Positions 6,778 to 6,873 of a stretch of DNA of 6,873 nucleotides are shown one piece after another. The stretch lies in contig JALAGR010000183.1 of the NCBI GenBank assembly GCA_022712335.1, positions 1 to 6,873 of the forward strand, written 5' to 3'. The first letter of the stretch is position 1, and every line of letters starts with the position of its first letter. The stretch is from Pediococcus sp. GTDB lineage: Bacteria > Bacillota > Bacilli > Lactobacillales > Lactobacillaceae. The translations under genes and the position numbers were made by a program. Under the pieces are notes generated by a model. It saw only the letters and a program-made list of their open reading frames with translations, did not search any database and was not told where the DNA came from.

Positions 6778-6873
6778 TTACAAAAAGTTTTGAGGTTCCG
6801 AATCGATACTAATTCGCGTACCTTGCCTAAATTTTTCTTGTGACTTATTCAATACTTCTAATAACGCATCATG
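6778..6873 (-). CDS. priA: Primosomal protein N' (replication restart helicase PriA), C-terminal end only
   Basis: Only the last 31 codons and the TAA stop are present; the rest lies beyond the high-numbered edge. The visible peptide starts HDALLEVLNKS and ends RISIDSEPQNFL. The ending, a hydrophobic strand with an I-S-I-D core then a short acidic/Pro segment and a final aromatic-hydrophobic pair, matches the usual close of PriA (compare V-D-V-D-P endings). PriA reloads the replisome at stalled forks and is a DEXH-type 3'-5' DNA helicase with a zinc-binding insert, but none of those domains are in view. The identification therefore rests on the short C-terminus plus position: priA immediately precedes fmt in this cluster in many Firmicutes. 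The stop is 21 bases before the fmt start, so the two are probably cotranscribed. Confidence 0.8.
   Translation of the reverse strand, partial: HDALLEVLNKSQEKFRQGTRISIDSEPQNFL

Overview
The window is a tightly packed stretch of the core genome of a low-GC Gram-positive bacterium. Every gene is on the minus strand, so the transcription unit reads from the high-numbered end to the low-numbered end. The order is priA (3' end only), fmt, rsmB, prpC, prkC, rsgA, rpe, thiN (lacking its last few codons). This is the conserved Firmicutes cluster for translation, cell-wall signalling and ribosome assembly. Codon use, AT richness, strong GGAGG-type ribosome binding sites and the compact order (no def and no rlmN inside the cluster, unlike Bacillus subtilis) suggest Lactobacillales, probably Lactobacillaceae. 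The genus cannot be fixed from this sequence alone.

Layout: 6778-6873 is the C-terminus of primosomal helicase PriA. 5794-6756 is methionyl-tRNA formyltransferase. 4476-5810 is the 16S rRNA m5C967 methyltransferase RsmB. 3721-4467 (or to 4479) is the PP2C phosphatase PrpC/Stp. 2201-3724 is the PASTA-domain Ser/Thr kinase PrkC. 1261-2190 is the ribosome-assembly GTPase RsgA. 617-1264 is ribulose-5-phosphate 3-epimerase. 1-617 is thiamine pyrophosphokinase. There is no non-coding stretch longer than 21 bases. I see no tRNA, rRNA, mobile element, CRISPR, terminator or convincing promoter, so the promoter and terminator must lie outside the window.

The genes are coupled in translation. Neighbouring genes overlap by 1, 4 or 17 bases, and several ribosome binding sites lie inside the last codons of the preceding gene. 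Functionally, fmt, rsmB and rsgA serve initiation and the small ribosomal subunit. prpC and prkC form an opposing phosphatase/kinase pair that reads the cell wall, and RsgA is a known PrkC target in Bacillus. rpe supplies xylulose 5-phosphate and thiN makes the thiamine diphosphate needed by the enzymes that consume it.

No new system is evident. The points most worth a second look are a kinase with a short, two-PASTA ectodomain, and A-AAA-AAG slippery heptamers just before the stops of rsmB and rsgA, where a -1 shift would read directly into the next gene.
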